64,000 bases of DNA from Streptomyces sp. Act143 (GCF_003143935.1 NZ_QFRX01000001.1:2959025-3023024), one strand, 5' to 3'. Counted from the stretch's first letter, positions 15,656-24,899 are shown. The notes: generated from the sequence alone by a model not told the origin. Numbers and translations are program-made.

Positions 15656-17815
15656 TCAGCCTGCCGCCGCAAGCACCAGGGGAAGCACCTGCGCGCTCCC
15701 GGCCCGAAGGAGCAGGCGGGCGGCGACCGCCAGAGTCCAGCCGGAATCGGTGTAGTCGTCCACGAGCAGGACGGGGCCGGGAGTCCGGGCCAGGGCCTCG
15801 GCGAGCCCCTCCGACACACCGAAGCTGCCGGACAGCGCCTTGAGCCGCTGCGCGGAATTGCTGCGCCGGGCGGTGTGCGCACCCCCTGGGCCCGTGTAGG
15901 TCAAGGTGCCCAGGAACGGGAGGTGGCCGATGCCCGCGATGCCCTCGGCAAGGGAACCCACCAAGCGGGGGCGGGCCAGGGACGGTACGGCGACGACACC
16001 CACCGGCCGGGCGGCGGCTTCCGCGCTGCCTGAGGCCCACCCGCCCGGAGAGCGCGCCCAGTCGGCGAGGACCGCCACCGCGGCCCGCAGCACGTCGTCC
16101 GGGACCGGGCCGTCGGGCGCGTCCTCGGCCAGCAGCGGGCGGAGCCGGTTGCCCCAGCCGATGTCGGAGAGCCGCCCCAGGGCACGCCCGGTGGAGCACT
16201 GCTCCTTGGCCGGGATACGGCCCTTGAGGTCGATGCCCAGCGCGGGCATGCCGGTCGGCCACATCCGACGCGGTTCGACCTCGACACCGGGGCGGTCCAG
16301 TTCCTTCGTCGCCGCCGTCAGCGTCTCCGCCGAGACGGAGGTGTCGGCCCAGGGCCCGGCGCAGTTGTCGCAGCGGCCGCAGGGGGCCGCCCCCTCGTCG
16401 TCCAGTTGGCGGCGCAGGAACTCCATGCGGCACCGGTCCGTGCTCACATAGTCGCGCATGGCCTGCTGCTCGGCGGCGCGCTGCCGCGCCACCCAGGCGT
16501 ACCGCTCGGCGTCGTAGACCCATGGTTCGCCGGTGGCGACCCAGCCGCCCTTGACCCGTTGGACGGCCCCGTCCACGTCGAGGACCTTGAGCATGGTCTC
16601 CAGGCGGGTGCGCCGGAGGTCCACCACCGCCTCCAGTGCGGGCACCGACAGCGGTCGGCCGGCGTCGGCCAGCGCCGCGAGGGTCTGGCGGACCTGCGCC
16701 TCGGGCGGGAAGGCGGTGTCGGCGAAGTAACGCCAGATGGCTTCGTCCTCCTTGCCCGGCAGCAGCAGCACATCGGCGTGCGCCACACCGCGTCCCGCGC
16801 GGCCGACCTGCTGGTAGTAGGCGATCGGCGAGGACGGCGAGCCGAGATGGAGGACGAAGCCCAGGTCGGGCTTGTCGAAGCCCATGCCCAGCGCCGAGGT
16901 CGCGACCAGCGCCTTGACCCGGTTCTCCAGCAGGTCGGTCTCGGCCTGGAGCCGGTCCGCGTTCTCCGTACGCCCCGTGTAGGAGGCGACCTGGTGTCCT
17001 CGCTGTCGCAGATACGCCGTCGCCTCCTCGGCTGCGGCGACCGTCAGCGTGTAGATGATTCCGGAGCCGGGCAGCTCGTCCAGGTGCTCGGCGAGCCATG
17101 CCAGGCGGTGCGCGGCGTCCGGGAGGCGCACGACGCCGAGGCGCAGGCTCTCCCGCTCCAGCGGGCCGCGCAGCACCAGGGCCTCGCCCGCGCCGGTGCC
17201 CAGTTGCTCGGCCACGTCCGCGGTCACGCGCGCGTTGGCCGTCGCGGTGGTGGCCAGTACAGGAACCCCGGGGGCGAGCTCGGTGAGCATCGCCCGCAAC
17301 CGGCGGTAGTCCGGGCGGAAGTCGTGCCCCCAGTCGGAGATGCAGTGCGCCTCGTCGACCACCAGCAGACCGGTCGTCGCCGCCAGCTTGGGCAGCAACT
17401 GGTCCCGGAAGTCTACGGAGTTGAGGCGCTCCGGGCTGACCAGGAGCACATCGGTCTCGCCCCGCTCCACCTCCTCGTGGATGGTGTCCCACTCCTCGGG
17501 GTTGGCCGAGTTGATGGTGCGCGCCTTGATCCCGGCCCGTGCCGCCGACTCGACCTGGTTGCGCATCAGCGCCAGGAGCGGCGAGACGATCACCGTCGGG
17601 CCCGCGCCGCGGCGGCGCAGCAGCGCGGTGGCGACGAAGTACACCGCCGACTTGCCCCAGCCGGTGCGCTGCACCACCAGCGCGCGCCGTCGGTCCTCCA
17701 CCAGCGCGGCCACCGCCTGCCACTGGTCCTCCCGCAGCCGCGCGGAGCCGTCCGGCGCCCCGACCAGCTCGGCGAGGACGGCGTCGGCTTCGGCACGGAG
17801 ATCCAGGTTGTCCAT
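15656..17815 (-). CDS. RecQ-family DNA helicase with C-terminal phosphoribosyltransferase-like domain
   Basis: This 719-residue protein has the superfamily 2 helicase motifs: an aromatic-loop region REDQWQAVAAL, Walker A QRTGWGKS (Trp in place of the usual small residue), DEAHCISDWGHDFRPDYRRL, TATAN and QQVGRAGRGVAHADV. A RecQ zinc-binding cluster follows (C...C..C..C, ending CGRCDNC). The final ~180 residues are not HRDC but resemble a type I phosphoribosyltransferase, ending with the PRPP-loop signature VLLVDDYTDSGWTL. It is expected to unwind DNA 3' to 5' in repair or recombination. What the C-terminal domain binds is unknown. The ATG at 17815 is the best in-frame start, though its GGAG is only 2 nt away. 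Upstream DNA is shared with the divergent gene at 18124. Confidence 0.9.
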   Translation of the reverse strand: MDNLDLRAEADAVLAELVGAPDGSARLREDQWQAVAALVEDRRRALVVQRTGWGKSAVYFVATALLRRRGAGPTVIVSPLLALMRNQVESAARAGIKARTINSANPEEWDTIHEEVERGETDVLLVSPERLNSVDFRDQLLPKLAATTGLLVVDEAHCISDWGHDFRPDYRRLRAMLTELAPGVPVLATTATANARVTADVAEQLGTGAGEALVLRGPLERESLRLGVVRLPDAAHRLAWLAEHLDELPGSGIIYTLTVAAAEEATAYLRQRGHQVASYTGRTENADRLQAETDLLENRVKALVATSALGMGFDKPDLGFVLHLGSPSSPIAYYQQVGRAGRGVAHADVLLLPGKEDEAIWRYFADTAFPPEAQVRQTLAALADAGRPLSVPALEAVVDLRRTRLETMLKVLDVDGAVQRVKGGWVATGEPWVYDAERYAWVARQRAAEQQAMRDYVSTDRCRMEFLRRQLDDEGAAPCGRCDNCAGPWADTSVSAETLTAATKELDRPGVEVEPRRMWPTGMPALGIDLKGRIPAKEQCSTGRALGRLSDIGWGNRLRPLLAEDAPDGPVPDDVLRAAVAVLADWARSPGGWASGSAEAAARPVGVVAVPSLARPRLVGSLAEGIAGIGHLPFLGTLTYTGPGGAHTARRSNSAQRLKALSGSFGVSEGLAEALARTPGPVLLVDDYTDSGWTLAVAARLLLRAGSAQVLPLVLAAAG

Positions 17816-18123
17816 GACTCCATGCAACCCGATGGCACTGACAATCGGCCACTTCACACCGCGTGACACCAGGCATCCTGTCCGTCAGGCACGCGTGCGT
17901 GTCTGGCGTCGCACGGTGAGACACCGGGTAGGGATATAAACCACACACCGTCAGATACCGGTCGGTGGCCCCAATTGCTCGTTGCCGCATCCAAGTTCGC
18001 CAGGAAGAATTGAACTCCGCTCCCCGCACGGCTCGCCCGTGGTCCGGTAGGGCTCTGCTGCGGCGTGCGTTCCCCCGAATCCGACCCCGCCCGCAGTGTG
18101 GGCGCGTAGCCGAAGGGAGGACC
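17816..18123. other. Divergent promoter region
   Basis: 308 bases between the divergent recQ-like gene and the gene at 18124. The segment tagggatataaacc (17931-17944) is AT-rich for this genome and may be near a promoter. I see no LexA box and no clear operator. Confidence 0.4.
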
Positions 18124-18756
18124 GTGACCTTCGGATTCGCTCCGTCCTCGGCGGCATCCACGTCGACGTCTGCCGACCTGTCCGCCGCATCCAACCCGCT
18201 GACCCGTCTGCTCGAACCCGCGGAGTGGGCCGCAGCCGGGATTCCCCTGCTGCGCAACCCCCGGGAGGTCGTCAGCGGACTGCACTCCCGGCACCGTCCG
18301 ACGACCGCGACGGCGATCGTGGCCGTCCTCGATCCGGACGAACGGCTGCGCGCGAGCGCCTCGTTCACCCGCCGCCCGGCACCGGCCGACGGGTGGATGT
18401 TCCGCAACGCGCTGCTCGCCCAGCTGCGCCGGGTCATCCCGCACGATCTGCGCCGCCGCACGCCGGTACGTACGGCCGTGCTGCTGTACTGCCGTGACGG
18501 CGACGCGCGTTGGACGGAGGAGGACGGGGCGTGGATGTGGGGACTGCGCGACGCCTGCACCCTGCATGGACTGCGCTGCGGCGCCTACATCACGCTGACC
18601 CGTGACGGCTGGCAGGTCCTCGGCGAGGGCCGCGGCGGCCGTCGGCCCAATTCCACGTCGGCGCCGGAACCCTTCGCCTTGTCCGAGGCGCCGCCCCCGC
18701 TGCCGCGCACCGGCGGTGCCGCTTCAGAGGTGCTGCGCCGCGCGGCAGCCCGCTGA
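18124..18756 (+). CDS. Conserved Streptomyces protein of unknown function
   Basis: This 210-residue soluble protein starts at a GTG with a strong GGGAGGACC site. A Ser/Thr/Ala-rich N terminus is followed by a compact domain with LEPAEWAAAGIPLLRNPREVVSGLH, an AVLLYCRDGDARW strand-turn, and a Pro-rich tail. I do not recognise a catalytic motif. It is divergent from the RecQ-like helicase, an arrangement that may be conserved. Function is not assigned. Confidence 0.8.
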   Translation: MTFGFAPSSAASTSTSADLSAASNPLTRLLEPAEWAAAGIPLLRNPREVVSGLHSRHRPTTATAIVAVLDPDERLRASASFTRRPAPADGWMFRNALLAQLRRVIPHDLRRRTPVRTAVLLYCRDGDARWTEEDGAWMWGLRDACTLHGLRCGAYITLTRDGWQVLGEGRGGRRPNSTSAPEPFALSEAPPPLPRTGGAASEVLRRAAAR

Positions 18757-19245
18757 GCTCCGGAAGGTGCCCCAAGCCGCCTTCCGACGCGCGGCGCGGG
18801 CCCTCCGGTCAACTCCCGACAACCACGGCTCCCCCGGACTCGCCACACAGCCATGTCGTACGGCGTCACGCCGCATCGAAGCCGTCGTACGACGACGTAC
18901 GGCATCGCACGGCGCCCTGCAGCGTCACACAGCGCCCCACTGCATGAGTGTCGAGCGTCCTGAAGAGGTCGGGGTCGTCACGCAGCGACGCCCGCCCTGG
19001 GTACCGCACGTCCACGGCAAAGGACGACGGGCGGGCCTCTTCTGGATGTGGCCCAGCACAGCCCCACCGCGAGCCGTACTCACCGCAGCGAGCCGCTCAG
19101 CGGCGCCGGAACCGACCAGGGCGAGGGCACGCGCACGGACCGCCCTCAGGCGTCCGCGCACGACAAACCCCCCACCGTGCAGGCGCCACCGCAGCGGCGC
19201 CCTCATCATTCCCGGCGGCGTCCCCCCGGACGTACCGGAACGGGC
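18757..19245. other. Intergenic region, 489 bases, no gene seen
   Basis: This lies between convergent genes (18124-18756 and 19246-19899). It has several self-complementary tacg-rich stretches, such as gtcgtacgacgacgtac near 18882-18898, that could form terminator structures. Open frames here lack ribosome-binding sites and family resemblance. Confidence 0.4.
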
Positions 19246-19899
19246 TCAGACGCCCGTGCCCAGCACCGAGTTGATCTGCTGCGGGTCGCCGCAGACGATC
19301 AGCAGGGCGCCGGCCCGGCTGTGGGCCAGGGGCAGGGCACCAGCGGCGACGGCGTCGGAACCGCCGTTGACGGCGACCACGACGACAGGGCGCGCGGCGG
19401 CACGGGCCACGGCATCGGCGTCGAGGTAGAAGACGTCGTCGCCCGCGTCGTGCTGAGCCCAGTAGGCGGCTTCGCCGAAGGACAGCTCGTGGGCGGCCCA
19501 CGGGTGCTGCTCGCCGGTGGTGACCACCAGGACGTCGCCGGGGGCACGACCCGATTCCAGGAGCAGGTCGACGGCTTCCTCGGCGGCGTCGAGCGCGCCG
19601 TCGGCGGAGGCCGGGATCAGCTGGATCTGCGGGGTCGCCGGAGCAGGAGCGGCGGCGCGGGGCGCCGGGCTCGGTCCGGGCTTGGCGGCCACGTCATGCG
19701 GCGCGCGCTGCACCGGAGGCGTGGGGCGGAGGGGGCCGGGACGCCCGGGACGCGGATGGGCCGCGGGCCGGGGACCGGGTACGGGGCGGGGGGTCGGCGC
19801 GGTACGGCCACTGGCCGAAGTGGCGCGGGGACCCTGGGCACTCTCGTGAATCTGAGGCTCCTCGGGAAGGAGAGGCATGAGCTGACTTTTATCAAACAT
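19246..19899 (-). CDS. Uncharacterised protein downstream of rnhB
   Basis: This 217-residue protein starts at the ATG at 19899, 47 bases after the rnhB stop, so the two are probably co-transcribed. The first ~100 residues are a Pro/Arg/Ala-rich disordered stretch. The last ~110 form an alpha/beta domain (ALDAAEEAVDLLLESGR, then PGDVLVVTTGEQHPWA, then RPVVVVAVNGG) whose strand pattern faintly recalls the final domain of UvrD-like helicases. No helicase motif I-IV is present, so it is not a helicase. I do not assign a function. The ribosome-binding site is weak. Confidence 0.75.
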   Translation of the reverse strand: MFDKSQLMPLLPEEPQIHESAQGPRATSASGRTAPTPRPVPGPRPAAHPRPGRPGPLRPTPPVQRAPHDVAAKPGPSPAPRAAAPAPATPQIQLIPASADGALDAAEEAVDLLLESGRAPGDVLVVTTGEQHPWAAHELSFGEAAYWAQHDAGDDVFYLDADAVARAAARPVVVVAVNGGSDAVAAGALPLAHSRAGALLIVCGDPQQINSVLGTGV

Positions 19900-19946
19900 T
19901 GGTGCGGCTCGCGTCGGCGGGTGGCACATAAGTGCGAGCGGAACGG

Positions 19947-20648
19947 TCAGAAATCGAAGCCGAGCTGGCCCTCGATCTCCGGAACGCGTCCGTTCGCCCA
20001 GCTGCGGACCTTCTTGAGATGCCGCCACTGGGGCAGCGCATCAAGATACGCCCACGACAGCCGGTGGTACGGGGTGGGCCCCCGCTCCTCCAGCGCGGCC
20101 TTGTGCACGGGTGACGGATACCCGGCATTGTCCGCAAAACCGAAGTCTGCATGGTCGATACCCAGTTCGGCCATCATTTTGTCGCGCTGGACCTTGGCGA
20201 TCACCGAGGCCGCCGCGACCGCCACGCAGGACTGGTCGCCCTTGATCACCGTACGAACCTGCCACGGCACCCCGAGGTAGTCGTGCTTGCCGTCGAGGAT
20301 CACCGCCTCGGGACGGACCGGCAGGGCGTCCAGGGCACGTACTGCCGCCAGTCGCAGGGCGGCTGTCATGCCCAGGTCGTCGATCTCCTCCGGGGACGCG
20401 TGCCCCAGGGCGTACGACGTCACCCACTTCCGCAGCTCCGCGGCGAGCTCGGTGCGCCGCTTGACGGTGAGCAGCTTGGAGTCGGTGAGGCCTTCGGGGG
20501 GTCGGCGCAGTCCGGTGATCGCCGCGCAGACGGTGACGGGGCCGGCCCACGCACCGCGCCCCACCTCGTCGACACCGGCAATGACCTTCGCTCCGGTCGT
20601 GGCGCGGAGGGAGCGCTCGACGGTGTGTGTAGGCGGTTCGTACGGCAT
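19947..20648 (-). CDS. rnhB: Ribonuclease HII
   Basis: This enzyme cleaves the RNA strand of RNA/DNA hybrids and single ribonucleotides embedded in DNA. It has 233 residues. The metal-binding acids are visible: GVDEVGRG (D27, E28) and ILDGKHDY (D119), plus the KGDQS segment near 138. The glycine-rich start and the [10 protein letters not shown] motif are family features. The ATG at 20648 is preceded by AAGG at 7 nt; the upstream extension to 20729 is not conserved. It is probably in an operon with the downstream gene at 19246-19899. Confidence 0.95.
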   Translation of the reverse strand: MPYEPPTHTVERSLRATTGAKVIAGVDEVGRGAWAGPVTVCAAITGLRRPPEGLTDSKLLTVKRRTELAAELRKWVTSYALGHASPEEIDDLGMTAALRLAAVRALDALPVRPEAVILDGKHDYLGVPWQVRTVIKGDQSCVAVAAASVIAKVQRDKMMAELGIDHADFGFADNAGYPSPVHKAALEERGPTPYHRLSWAYLDALPQWRHLKKVRSWANGRVPEIEGQLGFDF

Positions 20649-20763
20649 GGCGCCCTTAGCGTACGCCGCCCGGATCATCCGGCGACACCCCGGTTCCCGG
20701 AGTGGTGTCACGCTCCGCCCGCGACCCACTCAGCCCGCGACGGTACAGCCGCGGCAAGGCCCT

Positions 20764-21387
20764 TCAGTCACCGCTCGGCCGCAGCAGGGGAACCATGAAC
20801 TGGTCGAGCATCTCCTGCAACTCCTGATCAGTCCATTCGCTTCCGCTCATCTTGGAGCGGTACATCATCATGGCCGGAATGGCGTCGAAGACATAGCCGT
20901 TCGCAGCGTCGGCGCGGACCTCCCCCCGCTCGATTCCGCGGGCGATGACCTCCCTGAGCAGTCTGAGCGTCGGCTCCACGACCCCTCCGAAGATCACCCC
21001 ATGGAAGCGCTCCGCCTGAGCCTCGTCGCATTCGTGAATGACGGCACGGAGCGCGAAACCGGGACGCGAGTACATCGCGTCACGCGCCTGCCGACAGAGC
21101 GCGAGGAGGTCCGCACGCAACCCGCCGAGGTCGGGCGCCTCGTCTATCAACGGCAGTCCGGCCTTGAGCGCGTCCGCGACCAGATCCTCCTTGGAGGGCC
21201 AGCGGCGGTAGACCGCGGCCTTGCCGGTCTGGGCGCCCGCGGCGACTCCTTCCATGGTGAGACCTTTCCAGCCGACCGTACTGAGCTGCTCCAGCGCAGC
21301 ATCGAGGATCGCGCGTTCGAGCACGGCGCCGCGCCGACGGAGGGAGGCCGCCTGAGCGGGGGCGGCCGTCCAGCGCGAGGTAACCAT
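20764..21387 (-). CDS. TetR-family repressor of the adjacent exporter
   Basis: This 207-residue one-component regulator has an N-terminal helix-turn-helix (WKGLTMEGVAAGAQTGKAAVYRRWPSKEDLV) and a larger C-terminal ligand domain of the TetR_C type. The ATG at 21387 has GGAG 8 nt upstream. It is divergent from an MFS exporter gene, and two near-identical palindromes in the 187-base gap are the likely operators. The expected logic is derepression of the pump when a toxic ligand binds. The ligand is unknown. Confidence 0.93.
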   Translation of the reverse strand: MVTSRWTAAPAQAASLRRRGAVLERAILDAALEQLSTVGWKGLTMEGVAAGAQTGKAAVYRRWPSKEDLVADALKAGLPLIDEAPDLGGLRADLLALCRQARDAMYSRPGFALRAVIHECDEAQAERFHGVIFGGVVEPTLRLLREVIARGIERGEVRADAANGYVFDAIPAMMMYRSKMSGSEWTDQELQEMLDQFMVPLLRPSGD

Positions 21388-21484
21388 CTGAGTTTCTCCA
21401 GCGAGCAAGGGGATCGGGGAGGTCGGTACTGCAAGGAAGACGCGCGGCGACAACGGGGGGAAACGCCACACGACTCCAATTTAA

Positions 21485-21502
21485 GTGAACGCTTGCGTTC
21501 AC
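21485..21502. promoter_or_regulatory. TetR operator 1
   Basis: gtgaacgcttgcgttcac is a perfect 18-base palindrome within a slightly longer imperfect one. It is nearer the tetR start and differs from operator 2 only in the two central bases. Binding by the divergent TetR protein is inferred. Confidence 0.85.
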
Positions 21503-21532
21503 TAAGGGGGACTCACTACCGTGGACGCGACA

Positions 21533-21550
21533 GTGAACGCGAGCGTTCAC
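21533..21550. promoter_or_regulatory. TetR operator 2
   Basis: gtgaacgcgagcgttcac is the same palindrome as operator 1 apart from the two central bases. It is centred 48 bases from operator 1 and 25 bases upstream of the MFS start, where bound repressor would block transcription initiation. Confidence 0.85.
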
Positions 21551-21574
21551 TAAGGCATTTGTGGGGGACCCATA

Positions 21575-23122
21575 GTGACAACCTCTCAGTTGATCAAGAA
21601 TCAGAAGCCAGGTGCGGCTCGCCGGGAAGGACACCCCGGCATCGCGCTCACCGTCATCGCGGCCTGCCAACTCATGGTGGTCCTCGACGCGACGATTGTG
21701 AACATCGCGCTCCCGCACATTCAAGACGCTCTGAAGTTCAGCACCACCGACCTCACCTGGGTCGTCAGCGCCTACACACTCACCTTCGGCGGGCTGCTGC
21801 TCCTGGGCGGCCGCGCCGGTGACATCCTCGGCCGGCGACGAGTCTTCACCACCGGCATCCTGCTGTTCACCCTTGCCTCGCTGCTGGGTGGACTCGCCCA
21901 GGAGCCCTGGCAGTTGCTGGCGGCACGCGTCCTGCAAGGCGTGGGGGGTGCGATCGCGTCGCCCACCTCGCTGGCCCTCATCACCACCACGTTCCCCGAA
22001 GGCCCGGAGCGGAACCGGGCGTTCGGAGTCTTCGCCGCGGTCTCGGCGGGCGGTGGCGCGATCGGCCTCCTCGCGGGCGGCATGCTGACCGAGTGGCTGG
22101 ACTGGCGGTGGGTGTTCTTCGTCAACGTGCCGATCGGTGTACTGATCGCCGTCCTCACGCCGCTGTACATCAGCGAGTCCGAACGGCACACCGGCCGCTT
22201 CGACATCGCGGGCGCACTCACCTCGACAGCCGGTATGGCATCCCTCGTCTATGGCTTCATCCGCGCGGCGGACGAGGGCTGGCGGGACAGCCTGACGATC
22301 GGCTCCTTCGCCGCCGCGGTCGTCCTGCTGCTGTCCTTCGCGTTCATCGAGACGCGCGCGAAGGAGCCGATCACGCCGCTGAGGATGTTCGCCGACCGCA
22401 ACCGCTCGGGCACCTACGTGATCATGCTGAGTCTGGCTGCGGCGATGTTCGGCATGTTCTTCTACATCGTTCTCTTCGTGCAGAACGTGCTGGACTACAC
22501 CCCGATCGAGGCAGGACTCGCCTTCCTGCCGGTGACGGTGGTCATCGCTCTCGGCGCGGGTCTGTCGCAGCGGTTCCTGCCGGTGCTCGGCCCCAAGCCG
22601 TTCATGCTCGCGGGCTCGGCCCTCGCGGTGATCGGCCTGTTCTGGCAGACCCTGCTCAGCTCCGACAGCACGTACGCCGGCGGCGTTCTCGGCCCGATGC
22701 TGGTGTTCGGCTTCGGAATGGGCCTGAACTTCGTCACGCTGACGATCACCGCGGTCTCCGGCGTCGCCCCGCACGAGGCGGGCGCGGCATCCGGACTGCT
22801 CAACACCACGCAGCAGGTGGGCGGATCGCTCGGCCTGTCCATCCTGACCACGGTGTTCGGCTCGGCCAGCAAGGATGAGGCGGAGAAGCAGCTGCCTCAG
22901 TTCATGGCCGACGGCACGGCGGAGCAGAAGGCGGAGTTCGCCAAGACGCATCAGCTGCCCGCGCCCTGGGGCCACGAGGTGCTCGCGCAGGGCATCTCGA
23001 CGGGATTCGTCGCGGCGGCTTCCATGGCCGTACTCGCCCTCGCCACCGCCTGGCTGGTCATCCGGGTCCGCAAGAGCGACCTGGAAGCGCTCGCGGGGAC
23101 GGCAGGCCCCGGCATCGGCTGA
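21575..23122 (+). CDS. MFS drug exporter, DHA2 family (14 TMS)
   Basis: This 515-residue integral membrane protein is a proton-driven multidrug antiporter. The start is GTG 21575 with GGGGGA upstream. The first helix reads LTVIAACQLMVVLDATIVNIALP, a hallmark of EmrB/QacA proteins. The motif A loop is GGRAGDILGRRR, followed by the usual second-helix segment, and the length fits 14 helices. It is controlled by the divergent TetR and its two palindromes. The substrate cannot be predicted. A hairpin at 23145-23205 probably ends the transcript. Confidence 0.95.
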   Translation: MTTSQLIKNQKPGAARREGHPGIALTVIAACQLMVVLDATIVNIALPHIQDALKFSTTDLTWVVSAYTLTFGGLLLLGGRAGDILGRRRVFTTGILLFTLASLLGGLAQEPWQLLAARVLQGVGGAIASPTSLALITTTFPEGPERNRAFGVFAAVSAGGGAIGLLAGGMLTEWLDWRWVFFVNVPIGVLIAVLTPLYISESERHTGRFDIAGALTSTAGMASLVYGFIRAADEGWRDSLTIGSFAAAVVLLLSFAFIETRAKEPITPLRMFADRNRSGTYVIMLSLAAAMFGMFFYIVLFVQNVLDYTPIEAGLAFLPVTVVIALGAGLSQRFLPVLGPKPFMLAGSALAVIGLFWQTLLSSDSTYAGGVLGPMLVFGFGMGLNFVTLTITAVSGVAPHEAGAASGLLNTTQQVGGSLGLSILTTVFGSASKDEAEKQLPQFMADGTAEQKAEFAKTHQLPAPWGHEVLAQGISTGFVAAASMAVLALATAWLVIRVRKSDLEALAGTAGPGIG

Positions 23123-23144
23123 CCGGGGCGGACTCACGCAAAGC

Positions 23145-23205
23145 CGCGGATGGCCGGGCGTCGTCCGGCGGACGGCAGGCGCCGACGCCGGTCCGGCCAT
23201 CCGCG
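23145..23205. terminator. Long stem terminator after the MFS gene
   Basis: cgcggatggccgg (23145-23157) pairs exactly with ccggccatccgcg (23193-23205). The interior contains a second stem (gcgtcg with cgacgc). The rest of 23123-23574 shows no gene. Confidence 0.75.
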
Positions 23206-23574
23206 CGGCGAGAACCAGCAGCCCCACCAGAATCCACACCGCCCGCATGACACCCCCAGCACCCGTCGTACGTCACTTGGCCGCAGGCCCCATGGCTCAC
23301 ACCGCGACTGCCACGACAACGCACGGGCGGTCACACAGAGTTCCCGTCATGCACGGAGAGTTTTCAGACGAACCGACAACGACACGCAGCGCTGCGCGCC
23401 CCCGTGTGAGGGTCACACGGTCCTGGTCGAAGCCGCCCGCCAGTCCGGGCCGAAGCGGCCTCGCAAGTTCCTCGGCCGAAGCAGTCCCGCATACAGACGC
23501 CGCCAGCCACTGCGCCCCCCTGCGCCGAACCACCGCGCCGCCATGCTCCACAGCAACCTGACGCAGGCACCGAT

Positions 23575-24480
23575 TCAGCCGGCCACAGCCATCCACTCCG
23601 GCAGCACCTCGGTCCGCCCCACCCACTCGGCGGGCGGCGCTCCCGCCTTCCCCGCGGCGATGACACCGCCCACGATGGCGCAGGTCGTATCCACGTCGCC
23701 GCCCACCTGGGCGGTCGACCAGAACGCCTCTTCGTAGTCACTGAGCGACCGGGCGGCCGACCAGATGGCGAAAGGCACGGTGTCATGGGCCGTCGTACGA
23801 CGGCCGCAGCCCAGCACCGCCGCGACGGTGTTCGCGTCGCCGTAGTCGAGCATGTCCCTGGCGCGGCGCAGGCCCGCCCCGACGGCGGATTTCGGAACGA
23901 GCGCGATGACGCCGTCGAGAAGTTCTTCGGCGCTCGGCGGGCCACTGGGCGCCGCGACCAGCGCGGCCGCCGCGGCGACCGCCATGGCGCCCACCACGGC
24001 CTCGCGGTGCTGGTGCGTGGGGTAGGCGGAGATCTCGGCCTGGTGGGTCGCCTGTTCCGGGTCGTCCGCGTACCAGGCGCCGAGCGGGGCGATCCGCATC
24101 GCGGCGCCGTTGCCCCAGGACCCCTGTCCGTTGAAGAGCCCGGCGGCCAGCTCACGCCAGTCGCCGCCTTCGCGGACCAGTCGCAGCAGGCGGTTGACCG
24201 CGGGACCGTAGCCGCGGTCGAAGTCGTGGTGGTGGGCGAAGGACTGGGCCAGCGCGTCCTGGTCGATGCGCTGGTGGGCGGCCAGGACGGCCACCACGGA
24301 GCAGGCCATTTCGGTGTCATCCGTCCACTGCCAGGGCTCGGACGGCAGCTCGCGACGCTTGAGCAGCGGGTAATTCACCGGCACGAAGAACTGTGAGCCG
24401 AGCGCGTCCCCCACCGCGAGTCCGCGCAGGCTGGACAGAGCGCGGTCCAGGCGCCCGTCGGGAGAGGAGTCAGCGGTCAT
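23575..24480 (-). CDS. ADP-ribosylglycohydrolase family protein (DraG-like)
   Basis: This 301-residue predicted hydrolase removes ADP-ribose from modified proteins or small molecules. Metal-binding motifs are in place: WTDDTEM near residue 52 and GDVDTTCAIVGG near residue 264, the two Asp-rich sites that bind the paired metal ions. LRGLAVGDALGSQF is the usual N-terminal glycine motif. The ATG at 24480 has only a weak ribosome-binding site. Substrate is not predictable. It lies at the left edge of the accessory patch, so its 5' flank may have been rearranged. Confidence 0.93.
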   Translation of the reverse strand: MTADSSPDGRLDRALSSLRGLAVGDALGSQFFVPVNYPLLKRRELPSEPWQWTDDTEMACSVVAVLAAHQRIDQDALAQSFAHHHDFDRGYGPAVNRLLRLVREGGDWRELAAGLFNGQGSWGNGAAMRIAPLGAWYADDPEQATHQAEISAYPTHQHREAVVGAMAVAAAAALVAAPSGPPSAEELLDGVIALVPKSAVGAGLRRARDMLDYGDANTVAAVLGCGRRTTAHDTVPFAIWSAARSLSDYEEAFWSTAQVGGDVDTTCAIVGGVIAAGKAGAPPAEWVGRTEVLPEWMAVAG

Positions 24481-24899
24481 CGCTCTGCCACTCTAATTCG
24501 TTACTGCCGGATCCAGCACCACCCACCACGCATGTGGCCTTGCTGGGCCCGTTCGAACACTGGGACCGTGACATCTGTTGCCACTCCGGCTGATAGAAGC
24601 CTCCGGATAGACCGGTGCACGGTCCTGGTGTTTGTAGTGGTGGCGGTCGTGTGGGCGTCGAGCGGATGTCTTCACGCGACTTGGTCGGTACGAGACCTCC
24701 CCAGAGAGTGGCGACGCTCGACGTCTTCACGACCGCCACCACTTCAGACGTTGGCGGGCCCGTGGACTGTTGCTGGATGCCACGTCAGGACCGGGCAACA
24801 GAATGCCTCTTCCAAGATCGGCAGCACCTACGGCCGCGGGCTCGTCAACACCGTCGGCTTGATCACTCGTTGGAGTTGGCGGTGCGAGCCCTCCGCACG
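24481..24899. other. Non-coding accessory DNA with long inverted repeat
   Basis: This stretch upstream of the IS110 leader has no credible gene. Its GC is lower than the flanking core genes. It contains the 31-base imperfect inverted repeat described separately (24634-24745). It may be a remnant of a mobile element. Confidence 0.5.
24634..24745. repeat. Imperfect 31-bp inverted repeat, 112-base span
   Basis: The left arm 24634-24664 (starts gtagtggtggcggtcgtg) and the right arm 24715-24745 (ends cacgaccgccaccacttc) are reverse complements with few mismatches. They enclose 50 bases. The structure lies upstream of the ADP-ribosylglycohydrolase start, not after a gene, so it is not an ordinary terminator. 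Confidence 0.8.

Noticed and set aside
21080..23248. 722-codon frame opposite the MFS exporter
   Set aside because: Its sequence is Arg/Glu/Gly/Asp-rich low-complexity antisense translation; the MFS gene has full family structure.
24470..24742. 90-codon minus-strand frame upstream of the ADP-ribosylglycohydrolase
   Set aside because: It spans the inverted repeat, has no ribosome-binding site and no family similarity.
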